DNA of 13,336 nucleotides from NCBI GenBank assembly GCA_021792235.1, contig JAJYVC010000034.1:1-13336 (forward strand), given 5' to 3'. This document shows, piece after piece, positions 1 to 7,098 of this stretch. How positions within the stretch are numbered: the stretch's first letter is position 1; each line of letters opens with the position of its first letter. The notes under the pieces were generated by a model. That model saw nothing but the letters and a program-made list of their open reading frames with translations. It was not told the DNA's origin and ran no database searches. The position numbers and the translations under genes are program-made. This DNA comes from Microcaldota archaeon (lineage in GTDB: Archaea; Micrarchaeota; Micrarchaeia; Micrarchaeales; CABMGC01).

Positions 1-368
1 GGCTTAGGTTATCCTGGGGGTGCAGGAGCCCCCAAGGGTTGGACTGCTCGTCCATTAAAAACCTACATGAGCTGAGTTCAGTACGTCGCGAGACAGTACG
101 GTAGCAACTACTGGGAGTGTTAGTGTCAGAGGATAACATCTTTTTAATACGAGAGGAACGAAAGATGGTCGCCACTGGTGTACCGGTTGTCGAAAGGCAT
201 TGCCGGGTAGCTACGCGATAAGCGGATAAGCCCTGAAAGCATCTAAGGACGAAGCCGCATCCGAAACGAGACACTTAGGGTGCCCGTATTACACGGGTTT
301 GATAGGGCGGGCGTGTAAGCAGGGAGCTTCGGCGACTTGTGAGCGCACCGCAACTAAATCCTAACACA
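1..368 (+). rRNA. 23S ribosomal RNA, 3' part (5' truncated by the window)
   Basis: The sequence follows domains V-VI of large-subunit rRNA. It contains the peptidyl-transferase segment with TCCTGGGGG and CCCAAGGGTT (about 12-41), ACGTCGCGAGACAGTACGGT (83-102), the sarcin-ricin loop ATACGAGAGGAAC (about 147-159), and GATAGGGCGGGCGTGTAAGC (301-320), which corresponds to the bacterial GATAGGCCGGGTGTGTAAGC. GGAAC after the loop is the archaeal/eukaryotic form. The 3' end is placed shortly after ACTAAATCC by comparison with known 23S ends and is uncertain by about 15 nt. No 5S rRNA follows it; a separate 5S lies near 11.6 kb. One oddity is an A where the sarcin-ricin loop normally has its bulged G. 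Confidence 0.96.
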
Positions 369-396
369 ATTATGTCGTCTACCCAGACGCCATAAT
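369..396 (+). terminator. Hairpin just 3' of the 23S rRNA, possible processing or termination element
   Basis: Positions 369-380 pair with 385-396 across a 4-nt ACCC loop, giving a 12-bp stem with one T/C mismatch. It starts immediately after the expected 23S 3' end. A T-rich stretch (ATTTTTG, about 422-428) follows some 25 nt later. It may be part of the pre-rRNA processing structure or mark the transcript end. No canonical bulge-helix-bulge partner can be recognised because the 5' flank of the 23S is outside the window. Confidence 0.4.
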
Positions 397-610
397 AACA
401 GTTACATGAGCTTGCTTCTCCATTTTTGTTGATTTGTATAGGAATCTGAATGCTGCGCTCAAGCTGTGGCAGAAGCTTCGGCGACTATCTTGTGCAGGCA
501 GCCTAGGATATTTTTGATTCGGATTGTCAATAACGGCGATCTTGCCAAATTTCTCCATGAGTTACGAATCAATTAACCATGACCAAGGAATAGTTTGGAG
601 AATGCGTGAG
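397..610. other. Gene-free spacer between the 23S rRNA and the DUF4382 gene
   Basis: I see no open frame, tRNA or clear sRNA here. The one notable item is a 13-nt exact copy (474-486) of a segment near the 23S 3' end (325-337). The rRNA and the protein gene at 611-2095 converge on this spacer. Confidence 0.5.
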
Positions 611-2095
611 TTAGATTGCAGTTACATTTGAGGATGCTTGCACGCCTTCCTCGCCGCTCACCACTACCCTATACGTAGAATTGCCCTCAAGGTTCACTAC
701 GAGGTTCCTGTCCCCTTGGGTTATCTGACCGGTGAAATTGAAGGTTGCATTCTGACCGGCACCTATTGAGTACCCAGAGCCGTTTAGATCTTCAACACTT
801 GATGGGACTGCTATCGTACCGTTCTGGAAAACAGAGAATAGAACCATCTTGAAATGGACCTGGTGCATACCGAACTCAGAGCTCGTGTTTGACATACTCT
901 TGGCAATCTCAGCTTCTGCTTCCTGAAGCCCGCTGCCAGTGCAGACGCTTGAGTTGAAGTGCAGATGAAAATCCTCTGAGATATTTTCTGCAGCAACACC
1001 GAAATTTACGCTTGAATTCCCATGTGCATTGTACTCGGATGGTTGCGTGTAATTTTGCCTGCTTTCGTTTGTTCTTGAGCTTTCATTTCCATGGACCGAG
1101 AAATTTGACGCTCCGTTATGCTCGCCGCCATGCGTTGATGAATTTATGTAAATGCTTGAATTCACACTGACGTTAACTTCAGCGAATGAATCTGGCCTGT
1201 TCGCATTGTCATGCAATGAATTTGACAGATTTGCACATACGGTGCTGTTCTTCACTGACAGGTTCAGCAGCCTTACCAGTTCTGACGATCTTTCAGATAT
1301 ACTTGTGAGATTAAGTTCGGTAGAGACATTCCCGAAGAACACTATGTGCCTTATTGTTGCAGTCTGATTTCCGTTGTTCTTTACGGTGACACTGAAGCGC
1401 GTCAGACTGTTTGACACTGAAAGACTTAGTGCAGATACCGTGAGATTTGGCGCGGCACTTGATAGGTCTTCTGTTTCAGTGGCATTGAGATGCGACCTGT
1501 TGCCTACATTAAGCTCTGCGGTGCTTGCCCCGACCACTATTGCCCTGAGCGATGGCACGAGTACGAATACCGTTGTGTTTGCAGTGAGTATGGCAGCAAC
1601 TGTAGGAGATAGTGACAGGAGTATGCTGCTTGTACCGTTTATCCCGTGCCCACCCTCCACGTGCGCGGTCACTCTGCCGCTAGGTATTGTAACGTTATAG
1701 ATAGTACCGTTCACGGTTATTGTAGCTGCTGTCACATTGAACCTGACATTCTCTATGCTCGCGTTGGCTGGTATTGATACTGTACCTATGGTCTGGCTTA
1801 GATTGAGAAGCGAAAGGAGGTTGATGCTTCCACTGTCGTTTGAGTATATCCAACCTGAATTTTGCACGTTGCTTACCTGAACCCCAAGCGAAGAGTAGTT
1901 TATAACTAACGCAGTAGTCCCTGAAGGGACAGTGGGAGGGTCTGTCAGGCGTATTGCTACTGTGCTGTTGCCCTGCACCTGACTCTGGACAGTAGTTGGC
2001 GCGGGCCTTGAAGAAGATCCAGTAAATACAAGTATACCAACTATAGCTAAGATTACGATTATCGCTACTGCTATTGGTAGCTTTGACCCAGACAT
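611..2095 (-). CDS. Membrane-anchored, heavily N-glycosylatable DUF4382 surface protein
   Basis: This encodes 494 residues. An N-terminal membrane segment (about residues 7-25) is followed by a DUF4382-type beta domain (about 45-188), recognisable from TVAIRLTDPP, GWIYS, INLLSLL and the ASIENVRFNV strand. A CARDB-like strand pair (VTVKNNGNQTA) follows. Next comes a long low-complexity stretch rich in Asn, Ser, His and Gly, and a closing beta domain (NGTIAVPSS, GAGQNATFNF). More than thirty N-x-S/T sequons are present, which fits an extracellular glycoprotein held by its N-terminal anchor. The ATG at 2095 is preferred to one at 2200: a strong TATA box (2119-2130) predicts a transcript start near 2100, and the hydrophobic anchor then sits at the N-terminus. 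Function is unknown; a structural or adhesive cell-surface role is inference. Confidence 0.85.
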   Translation of the reverse strand: MSGSKLPIAVAIIVILAIVGILVFTGSSSRPAPTTVQSQVQGNSTVAIRLTDPPTVPSGTTALVINYSSLGVQVSNVQNSGWIYSNDSGSINLLSLLNLSQTIGTVSIPANASIENVRFNVTAATITVNGTIYNVTIPSGRVTAHVEGGHGINGTSSILLSLSPTVAAILTANTTVFVLVPSLRAIVVGASTAELNVGNRSHLNATETEDLSSAAPNLTVSALSLSVSNSLTRFSVTVKNNGNQTATIRHIVFFGNVSTELNLTSISERSSELVRLLNLSVKNSTVCANLSNSLHDNANRPDSFAEVNVSVNSSIYINSSTHGGEHNGASNFSVHGNESSRTNESRQNYTQPSEYNAHGNSSVNFGVAAENISEDFHLHFNSSVCTGSGLQEAEAEIAKSMSNTSSEFGMHQVHFKMVLFSVFQNGTIAVPSSVEDLNGSGYSIGAGQNATFNFTGQITQGDRNLVVNLEGNSTYRVVVSGEEGVQASSNVTAI

Positions 2096-2118
2096 AACAA
2101 ATCTTATAAATATAAAGC

Positions 2119-2130
2119 TATTTAAATATA
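2119..2130 (-). promoter_or_regulatory. TATA box of the DUF4382 surface-protein gene
   Basis: The minus strand reads TATATTTAAATA. An archaeal transcript start about 27 nt downstream falls near 2100, leaving a leader of only a few bases before the ATG at 2095. A second AT-rich stretch at 2101-2115 would place the start inside the gene and is less likely to be the functional box. Confidence 0.65.
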
Positions 2131-2140
2131 AGGTCCCGAG

Positions 2141-2215
2141 GCTCTGCGATGAGGTTTGCAATGCATTGTATTTTCCAGCTATCCCGCACGTGACCTCCAC
2201 TCAGTCCGAAGGCGG
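2141..2215 (+). repeat. Dispersed repeat copy 1
   Basis: It shares TCTGCGATGARGTTTGSAATG, an AATG/CATT inverted repeat (CAATGCATTG here), TCCACTC and AAGGCGG with a second copy at 3218-3279 in the same orientation, with a longer internal spacer. It lies directly upstream of the DUF4382 promoter. It could be a shared regulatory region, a small RNA gene or a remnant of a duplicated sequence. A 62-codon minus-strand open frame crosses it, but I have no reason to think it is translated. Confidence 0.5.
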
Positions 2216-2340
2216 ATCTCTTGAGTATCCCTTCGTTATTTACGTTTATTGCTGGATTCATGTCACTATCCATAACGAAGTCTGGATGCCAATGCAGTAT
2301 AGGCAAACCTAAAATGCGAGGATATATGCCCTACATGAGG
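2216..2340. other. Spacer between repeat copy 1 and the ankyrin gene
   Basis: Apart from the weak minus-strand open frame (2118-2306), which has no recognisable domain, I see nothing here. The stretch is the 3' flank of the ankyrin gene. No strong T-tract terminator is visible. Confidence 0.4.
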
Positions 2341-2901
2341 CTAGTGTGCCATCATGCGCTTCGAAGCCTGAACGCTTCGCTTCAGGCCAATAACAGATTC
2401 CTTTATTGACCTGCCAAGATTCTCTATCCCCTCGAACAGCTCCAACATCCCCCTATTGCCGCTTGCCACGGCGTAGTCCTTCGCCATGCCGCCCTCATTG
2501 TCCCTTGCAAATGGATCCGCTCCGTAATGCAGCAGCAGCTCTGCCATGTCTCTCCTACCGTCATTCACCGATGACATGAGCGGCGTCCAGCCATCGTTGG
2601 CGCGGGCGTTAGGATCTGCGCCAATCTCAAGCAATAATTTTACTGCCTCAAGCTTTCCGTATTCTATGGCATACATAAGCGCAGTGTTTCCATCGGAATC
2701 GCGCAGCTCAATGTGGGCTCCATTATTTGCAAGAAGCCTGATAACTCCAAGATCTCCATAAGAAGCCGCGGCCATAAGCATTGACTTTCCGCTACCCGGC
2801 TTCCTTATGTCGACGCTTACATTCCTGCTCAGATACTCTTCTATCCCTTTAATCTCTCCTGACTCTGCCATGGCCAGAAGCTCGTCTACAAAATCCTCCA
2901 T
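2341..2901 (-). CDS. Ankyrin-repeat protein
   Basis: This encodes 186 residues made almost entirely of ankyrin repeats, which form protein-binding surfaces. The clear repeats are residues 71-103 (GNTALMYAIEYGKLEAVKLL, IGADPNAR) and 104-136 (GWTPLMSSVNDGRRDMAELL, YGADPFAR). A weaker repeat covers 38-70, and degenerate capping repeats lie at about 5-34 and 137-165. There is no signal peptide or membrane segment, so it is probably cytoplasmic. The C-terminal ~25 residues are basic and helical. The ATG at 2901 has GGAGAT five nt upstream as a ribosome site. The zinc-finger gene lies 61 nt upstream on the same strand and may share its transcript. The binding partner is unknown. In host-associated microbes such proteins are sometimes exported effectors, but nothing here shows export. 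Confidence 0.92.
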   Translation of the reverse strand: MEDFVDELLAMAESGEIKGIEEYLSRNVSVDIRKPGSGKSMLMAAASYGDLGVIRLLANNGAHIELRDSDGNTALMYAIEYGKLEAVKLLLEIGADPNARANDGWTPLMSSVNDGRRDMAELLLHYGADPFARDNEGGMAKDYAVASGNRGMLELFEGIENLGRSIKESVIGLKRSVQASKRMMAH

Positions 2902-2962
2902 CGTATCTCCGCCATCACTGTGAAATTAAGCATAAGCAGCTGTCGAAAATCAACAGGCAAGC

Positions 2963-3106
2963 TCACTTGCAGTCGTCCTCGTCTTTATGGAAGAACTGGT
3001 CAAAGTCTCCTATTACTGCTTCTCCCGGATTTATCGTGCTACCGCAGCTTGTGCAGGTCAGCGCATCCGTTTCGGCAGTCCATTCAATTGCCATAGGCAT
3101 ACCCAT
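2963..3106 (-). CDS. Small zinc-finger protein, 47 aa
   Basis: A short frame runs from ATG 3106 to TGA 2963. It has C-x2-C at residues 18-21 (CTSC) followed by G, then FFH at 38-40 and a final Cys at 46. The pattern CxxC...GE.V......FH.....C matches a treble-clef or LIM-like single zinc site. Three in-frame ATGs lie near the start (3106, 3100, 3094). A TATA box at 3126-3133 predicts a transcript starting at about 3106, so the first ATG would be read leaderless. Many archaea carry such tiny zinc-binding proteins of unknown role. The ankyrin gene follows 61 nt downstream on the same strand. Confidence 0.72.
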   Translation of the reverse strand: MGMPMAIEWTAETDALTCTSCGSTINPGEAVIGDFDQFFHKDEDDCK

Positions 3107-3125
3107 ATTATAACGCACATACGGA

Positions 3126-3133
3126 TTAAATAA
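3126..3133 (-). promoter_or_regulatory. TATA box of the zinc-finger gene
   Basis: The minus strand reads TTATTTAA. Its 5' edge is 27 nt from the ATG at 3106, which suggests a leaderless mRNA that may continue into the ankyrin gene. Confidence 0.55.
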
Positions 3134-3217
3134 CCTACTCATAGAAACTTAGTATTGCGGCATCCTCCTCAGGCTAAAACCAGAGGCGTTTATGCGCACC
3201 CCTGAAGCATGTTCTCG

Positions 3218-3279
3218 GTTCTGCGATGAAGTTTGGAATGACACATTGTTGTCTAATTAGTCCACTCTTTGAAAGGCGG
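3218..3279 (+). repeat. Dispersed repeat copy 2
   Basis: It matches copy 1 (2141-2215) in GGTTCTGCGATGAAGTTTGG, the AATG-ACA-CATTGT inverted repeat, TCCACTC and AAGGCGG, but is 13 nt shorter inside. It lies upstream of the promoter of the secreted protein at 3346. The two copies are direct repeats about 1.08 kb apart and flank the ankyrin and zinc-finger genes. Confidence 0.5.
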
Positions 3280-3305
3280 CAATGATTTAGTTGACCAACA
3301 TAATG

Positions 3306-3315
3306 TTTTAAATTA
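3306..3315 (+). promoter_or_regulatory. TATA box of the secreted cysteine-rich protein gene
   Basis: TTTTAAATTA predicts a transcript start at about 3333-3335. That is either at the in-frame GTG (3334) or about 12 nt upstream of the ATG (3346). Confidence 0.6.
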
Positions 3316-3345
3316 TGCCTGGCAATATTTAGAGTGCTTGAGTTC

Positions 3346-4950
3346 ATGAAATTGGCGATTAAATCAGTAATGCTTATTATGCTTCTAGTGTCGCTGATGC
3401 TCATTAACGTGATGCTCGGCCAGCAGTTCGCGGTAAGCGGCACGTATCTCAACAACACAGTAAAAGTCGGGCAACCGCCGCAGCCAGGTCAGGCGCAGGG
3501 GCAGGCAATATGGTATTTCAATGTATCATTCAACAGCACTGGCAGCAGTGTTTCTGCAAATATAAGCTCTGGCCAGGTAAACTACACTGACTCGCTGGGC
3601 AGGTCCATAACTGCGGCATATCCGCTGCAGATATACGGGACTATAAGCGGCCTGAAGGGATCATACTACCCGATAAATTCTGCGCTACTGGTACCTGTGC
3701 AGATCATGTCATCCTATACGACCTTGGGTTCCGTATATCAGGGGAGCGGTATTCTGCAGAATGCGACTGCTGCTCCGCTTTGCGGCTATTCAAGGCTTTA
3801 TTCTGAGTGGGATTTCTATGTCCACGTGCAGCCCAATTATACAGGTGGCACGAAGAACGTAGTGGTAGGCAGGGTCTGCATATATAACCGGACGATAGGA
3901 TGGGCAGAAGTGCTGCCGCGTTCGCCCGTAATCAACGTATTCGCAAACCTATCCCTCATAGCAAACGGGCAGCAGGAAAACATGCTGCTGCCTGACAATA
4001 CGTCTGTGGTTTTGTCTGACGACGGTCTTGCAGAGGCATGGTGGAGTGGAAAGGCAGGGATAGTGCCGCAGGCTGCTGACGTGCCCAATGGAATGGAGTA
4101 TGCTGCCATTAAAAGCTCTTCTGGAAAATGGTACCTGCAGAGTTCAGCCGCTTATATGAAATGGTATACCCAGTACTACAAATTCCTGCAAAGTCCCAGC
4201 AGGGTGCCTTCGATAAACCAGCAATACAGCCCAACAAGCGTAGGTCTTGTATCGAGCTTGTGCAACGTCGTATCTGCTACATATCTGACCAACCAGTCTG
4301 TGAAGAGTGCAGTAGACTGCATGAACGCCACGGCTTCGCTTTATTATTCGCTGGCGAACAACCAGGCATTGCAGCTCGTGCAGTCTGTGCAGAACATGTC
4401 TGGTTACCAATACGGCTTTGAGAACATCAGCACTGGGCCGGCAGTGACCCTAAGCCTGCCTGGTACATTCATAAGAAACCCTAGGATGGGGTTTAGGCTG
4501 AGCGGCCAGTTCCTTGGATTCTCTCTGCCTGCAGCCGCACCGCAGATATTGATTGCGAACGCATCTCCAGTAAGCATAGACGGTGCTGGCACCATTACCA
4601 TGCTGGTTGAGAACTATGGAAACAGCCAAGGGCTCTTTACCGTATCGATAAATGGATGCCCCGGAGTGTCTGCAGAGCCTGGGATAAGCTACTCAGTTGG
4701 CGCAGGCCAGGTGGTCAATGTTACAACATCGTTCACTGCGCCTAACGGTAACCTGACCCTTGATAAGCAGTGCGAAGTGCAGATAACAGGAAGCAATGGC
4801 GGAGGGAATGCCAAGAACCTCACCCTAGTTTCTGAGACACCAAACCAGTATCTGCATAATTCAGTGCAGGGGCTGCAGGACAGCGTATGCAACAGCGACG
4901 GTGTATTCACACAGCTCATGTGCCGTTATCTTGGCTTTGGATTCTCCTGA
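3346..4950 (+). CDS. Secreted or membrane-anchored beta-rich protein with eight cysteines
   Basis: This encodes 534 residues, family not recognised. Residues 1-25 are a strongly hydrophobic signal or anchor (KSVMLIMLLVSLMLINVMLG). The rest is Ser/Thr/Gly/Asn-rich, beta-strand-like and carries many N-glycosylation sequons. The eight cysteines fall into four sequential pairs, suggesting extracytoplasmic disulfides. Near the C-terminus an Ig-like or CARDB-like module begins TMLVENYGNSQGLFTVSING and continues through a conserved-looking Cys, GAGQVVNVTTSF and a second Cys (KQCEV). This pattern resembles domain III of HAP2/GCS1-type fusexins as well as generic archaeal CARDB domains. There is no C-terminal membrane segment, which argues against a classical fusogen. 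The ATG at 3346 is chosen over the GTG at 3334 because the signal peptide then starts normally. Its 3' end is 6 nt from the convergent oxidoreductase gene. Confidence 0.8.
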   Translation: MKLAIKSVMLIMLLVSLMLINVMLGQQFAVSGTYLNNTVKVGQPPQPGQAQGQAIWYFNVSFNSTGSSVSANISSGQVNYTDSLGRSITAAYPLQIYGTISGLKGSYYPINSALLVPVQIMSSYTTLGSVYQGSGILQNATAAPLCGYSRLYSEWDFYVHVQPNYTGGTKNVVVGRVCIYNRTIGWAEVLPRSPVINVFANLSLIANGQQENMLLPDNTSVVLSDDGLAEAWWSGKAGIVPQAADVPNGMEYAAIKSSSGKWYLQSSAAYMKWYTQYYKFLQSPSRVPSINQQYSPTSVGLVSSLCNVVSATYLTNQSVKSAVDCMNATASLYYSLANNQALQLVQSVQNMSGYQYGFENISTGPAVTLSLPGTFIRNPRMGFRLSGQFLGFSLPAAAPQILIANASPVSIDGAGTITMLVENYGNSQGLFTVSINGCPGVSAEPGISYSVGAGQVVNVTTSFTAPNGNLTLDKQCEVQITGSNGGGNAKNLTLVSETPNQYLHNSVQGLQDSVCNSDGVFTQLMCRYLGFGFS

Positions 4951-4956
4951 GACGAT

Positions 4957-6084
4957 TTAGCCCATCCTGTTGTCTAGCCCGTCACTGATGAAGGCGTTTA
5001 TCTTGGCTGCATCGGTAATTAAAGGAGTGGATTTCAGCATTTCCTGGTAGATCCATTGCGGTCCGAAGATTATGTTGAGCTCTGCTATAGTAAACCCTGG
5101 ATTCTTGCCCCTGCATAGCTCCAGGAGGTCATTCACGAGTATGTCTGATGGAGTAGGTCCTTTTGGGGCACCAGCATCTATCATGTCACCGTCAAGCCCG
5201 GCCCTGAGGATCCACACGCCCCTGCTGTCAGTATTGTATTCTGACCCAGAATCCAAATATTCCAGATCAAGGCACTGGCCCTTGTCGAACAACAGACGCA
5301 GGCATTTCTTCTGGTGCTGTATCTTGAGTCCTATGGCTACGCGTATATCTGCAGTTGCGCCTGCCTTGAAGAACGTGCCGCCTATCTTTACCCTGGCATG
5401 CACTGCTGTTGGATCCACCTTGTCATAATCAGGATTTGCCAGGTACGGGTACATATTTATGAGTTCGAAGCTGTCCGCAAGCGCTCCCTTGTAGTACGTC
5501 TCGAACGGATGTATAAGGTCCATGAATATCCCGCCATTCTTTAGCTGGAATAGCCAGAGCCTCCTCCTGTCAACATTGGGATGCACGGGCTCGAAGAAGG
5601 TGAACGAAGTAGATACTATCTTTCCGTAGCTATTTGTCATCCTCTTCAGCATATCAGGAAGGTTCATGGTGAGCAGCTTGTGCGCGTAGTGCAGATGAAG
5701 ATATACCTTGTCCTGAAGGTTGTTCTTCTGCACGTAATCTATGACCTTCTCGAATTCTTCCCTGCTACCTCCGAAGCTTTTCTCGGTAAGCACAACCTTG
5801 CCTTTTGAAAGTGCCTGTATTGTCTGCTCAGAATGGAATTCATTGGGATCTGACACATGAACTATGTCAAGTCCCTGAAAGAAACCGTCTGGGAGAGGCT
5901 GGTCGCCCTTCACCTGATAATAATTGGATTCCGGCACCTTGAGGCTTGCAAGCCTTTCCCTCTTTGCATCCACACCGGTGGTGCCTACAACTTTCGTCAG
6001 CTTCAGCTGGTTGGTCTTCACCATGCCCTCGTATAGCCTCTCGAACCAGTGCCCCAGCCCTATAACTCCAAGATTATATGCCAT
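4957..6084 (-). CDS. Gfo/Idh/MocA-type oxidoreductase, possible glucose-6-phosphate dehydrogenase analogue
   Basis: This encodes 375 residues, the usual length for the family. The Rossmann domain begins at residue 4 with GVIGLGHW (nucleotide loop 9-13). The second strand ends in GTTG, without the acidic residue typical of NAD-specific enzymes, followed by KRER, so NADP use is plausible. EKSFG (101-105) replaces the family's EKP and resembles the EKPFG of glucose-6-phosphate dehydrogenase. HYAHK (132-136) resembles that enzyme's DHYLGK catalytic motif. GGIFMDLIHPFE (184-195) is the family's catalytic Asp/His region. The gene starts 4 nt after the stop of 6-phosphogluconate dehydrogenase, with AAGGAATGAT as ribosome site, so the two are co-translated. 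The context suggests it makes the precursor of 6-phosphogluconate. Substrate assignment is inference; another sugar dehydrogenase is possible. Confidence 0.88.
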   Translation of the reverse strand: MAYNLGVIGLGHWFERLYEGMVKTNQLKLTKVVGTTGVDAKRERLASLKVPESNYYQVKGDQPLPDGFFQGLDIVHVSDPNEFHSEQTIQALSKGKVVLTEKSFGGSREEFEKVIDYVQKNNLQDKVYLHLHYAHKLLTMNLPDMLKRMTNSYGKIVSTSFTFFEPVHPNVDRRRLWLFQLKNGGIFMDLIHPFETYYKGALADSFELINMYPYLANPDYDKVDPTAVHARVKIGGTFFKAGATADIRVAIGLKIQHQKKCLRLLFDKGQCLDLEYLDSGSEYNTDSRGVWILRAGLDGDMIDAGAPKGPTPSDILVNDLLELCRGKNPGFTIAELNIIFGPQWIYQEMLKSTPLITDAAKINAFISDGLDNRMG

Positions 6085-6088
6085 GCTA

Positions 6089-7000
6089 TCATTCCTTTTT
6101 CACTTCGTGTCCACCGAATTCGTGCCTTAGCGCAGCAACGACCCTGTCTCCGAACCTCTTCTGGTCCCGCGAGGAGAATCGCTCGTAAAGCGATGCGGTT
6201 ATGACATTGAATGGAACACCGTAGTCCAATGCTTCTCCAACTGACCACTTGCCCTCACCAGTATCATTTATGTACGGGGCTATAGACTCTAAATGAGCAT
6301 CAGATGAGAGAGCCTTTGAGGCAAGTTGCATCAGGTATCCGCGGATGACGGATCCGTGATCCCATAATCTTGTGACCTCCCTGAGGTTGACGCTCTTGTA
6401 CGGACCGTTCTCTATGAGCTCAAGCCCTTCCGCTATTGACTGCATCATTCCATACTCTATGGCATTGTGCACCATCTTTACGAAGTGCCCAGTCCCTAGC
6501 TCCCCAGTATAGAGATATCCGTCAGGCACACTAAGGTCCTTGAAAATTCCCTCGGATGCATCGAATGCGGATTTATCGCCCCCAACCATTATGCACATGC
6601 CGTTGAGCGCCCCACTGGGACCTCCGCTGCATCCGGCATCGAGATAGCGTATGCCTCTGCCGGATAGGTCCTTGCCTAGCATCACCGCATCCTTGTAATA
6701 TGAGTTGGAGCCATCTATTATTGTGTCTCCGCTGGTGCAGTATGACGCTATCTCCTTTATGATTTCTATGGTGACCTCTCCTGATGTAAGCATAACCCAT
6801 ATAGTGCGAGGCGGCTTGAGCAGTGAGGCCAGCTCCTTCAACGATGCTGATTTCCTTGCACCACTTGCTGCAATTTCCTCTAGCGGTGCTGGAGACCTGT
6901 TATACGCCACGACAGAATATCCCTTGTTGAGCATCTGCTGCGCTATGTTCTTCCCCATCTTACCGAGTCCTATAATTCCAATTTCCTTGCTTCCTGGCAT
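6089..7000 (-). CDS. gnd: 6-phosphogluconate dehydrogenase, decarboxylating, short form
   Basis: This encodes 303 residues and oxidatively decarboxylates 6-phosphogluconate to ribulose 5-phosphate with reduction of NAD(P). Visible motifs are the nucleotide loop GLGKMGKN (11-18), VMLTSG, DGSNSYYKD, the substrate loop DAGCSGGPSGALNGM, the catalytic GTGHFVKMVHNAIEYG (Lys, His and Asn of the family) and NDTGEGKWSV. The length matches the ~300-residue short form, which lacks the long C-terminal extension of the classical enzyme. The ATG at 7000 is chosen over 7030: the Rossmann fold then starts at residue 6 as usual, and the TATA box at 7045-7054 puts the transcript start at about 7023-7027, downstream of the other ATG. 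It is first in an operon with the oxidoreductase. Confidence 0.95.
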   Translation of the reverse strand: MPGSKEIGIIGLGKMGKNIAQQMLNKGYSVVAYNRSPAPLEEIAASGARKSASLKELASLLKPPRTIWVMLTSGEVTIEIIKEIASYCTSGDTIIDGSNSYYKDAVMLGKDLSGRGIRYLDAGCSGGPSGALNGMCIMVGGDKSAFDASEGIFKDLSVPDGYLYTGELGTGHFVKMVHNAIEYGMMQSIAEGLELIENGPYKSVNLREVTRLWDHGSVIRGYLMQLASKALSSDAHLESIAPYINDTGEGKWSVGEALDYGVPFNVITASLYERFSSRDQKRFGDRVVAALRHEFGGHEVKKE

Positions 7001-7044
7001 AAAAATCGCCGTACTTGTTACATATTGCATGCTTGTGTTAAAAG

Positions 7045-7054
7045 TATAAATAAG
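7045..7054 (-). promoter_or_regulatory. TATA box of the gnd operon
   Basis: The minus strand reads CTTATTTATA. The expected transcript start is at about 7023-7027, between the two candidate ATGs. It separates the pentose-phosphate operon from the secretion-type operon ending at 7099. Confidence 0.6.
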
Positions 7055-7098
7055 TGACTACTGTAGCTTTGGAATCGATACCACGCTTGCAGTCGTCT

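Noticed and set aside
2141..2215. Box C/D guide RNA in the dispersed repeats (GCGATGA as box C)
   Set aside because: The putative box C departs from RTGATGA, and no CTGA box D or internal C'/D' pair sits at the expected distance in either copy.
2118..2306. A 62-codon minus-strand open frame covering repeat copy 1
   Set aside because: No domain, no ribosome site and overlap with the DUF4382 promoter. A similar peptide stretch (IAEPR) in the frame over repeat copy 2 comes from the DNA repeat itself. Kept as a repeat, not a gene.
3174..3458. A 94-codon minus-strand open frame overlapping the secreted-protein start
   Set aside because: It overlaps the promoter and signal peptide of the plus-strand gene and has no supporting motif.
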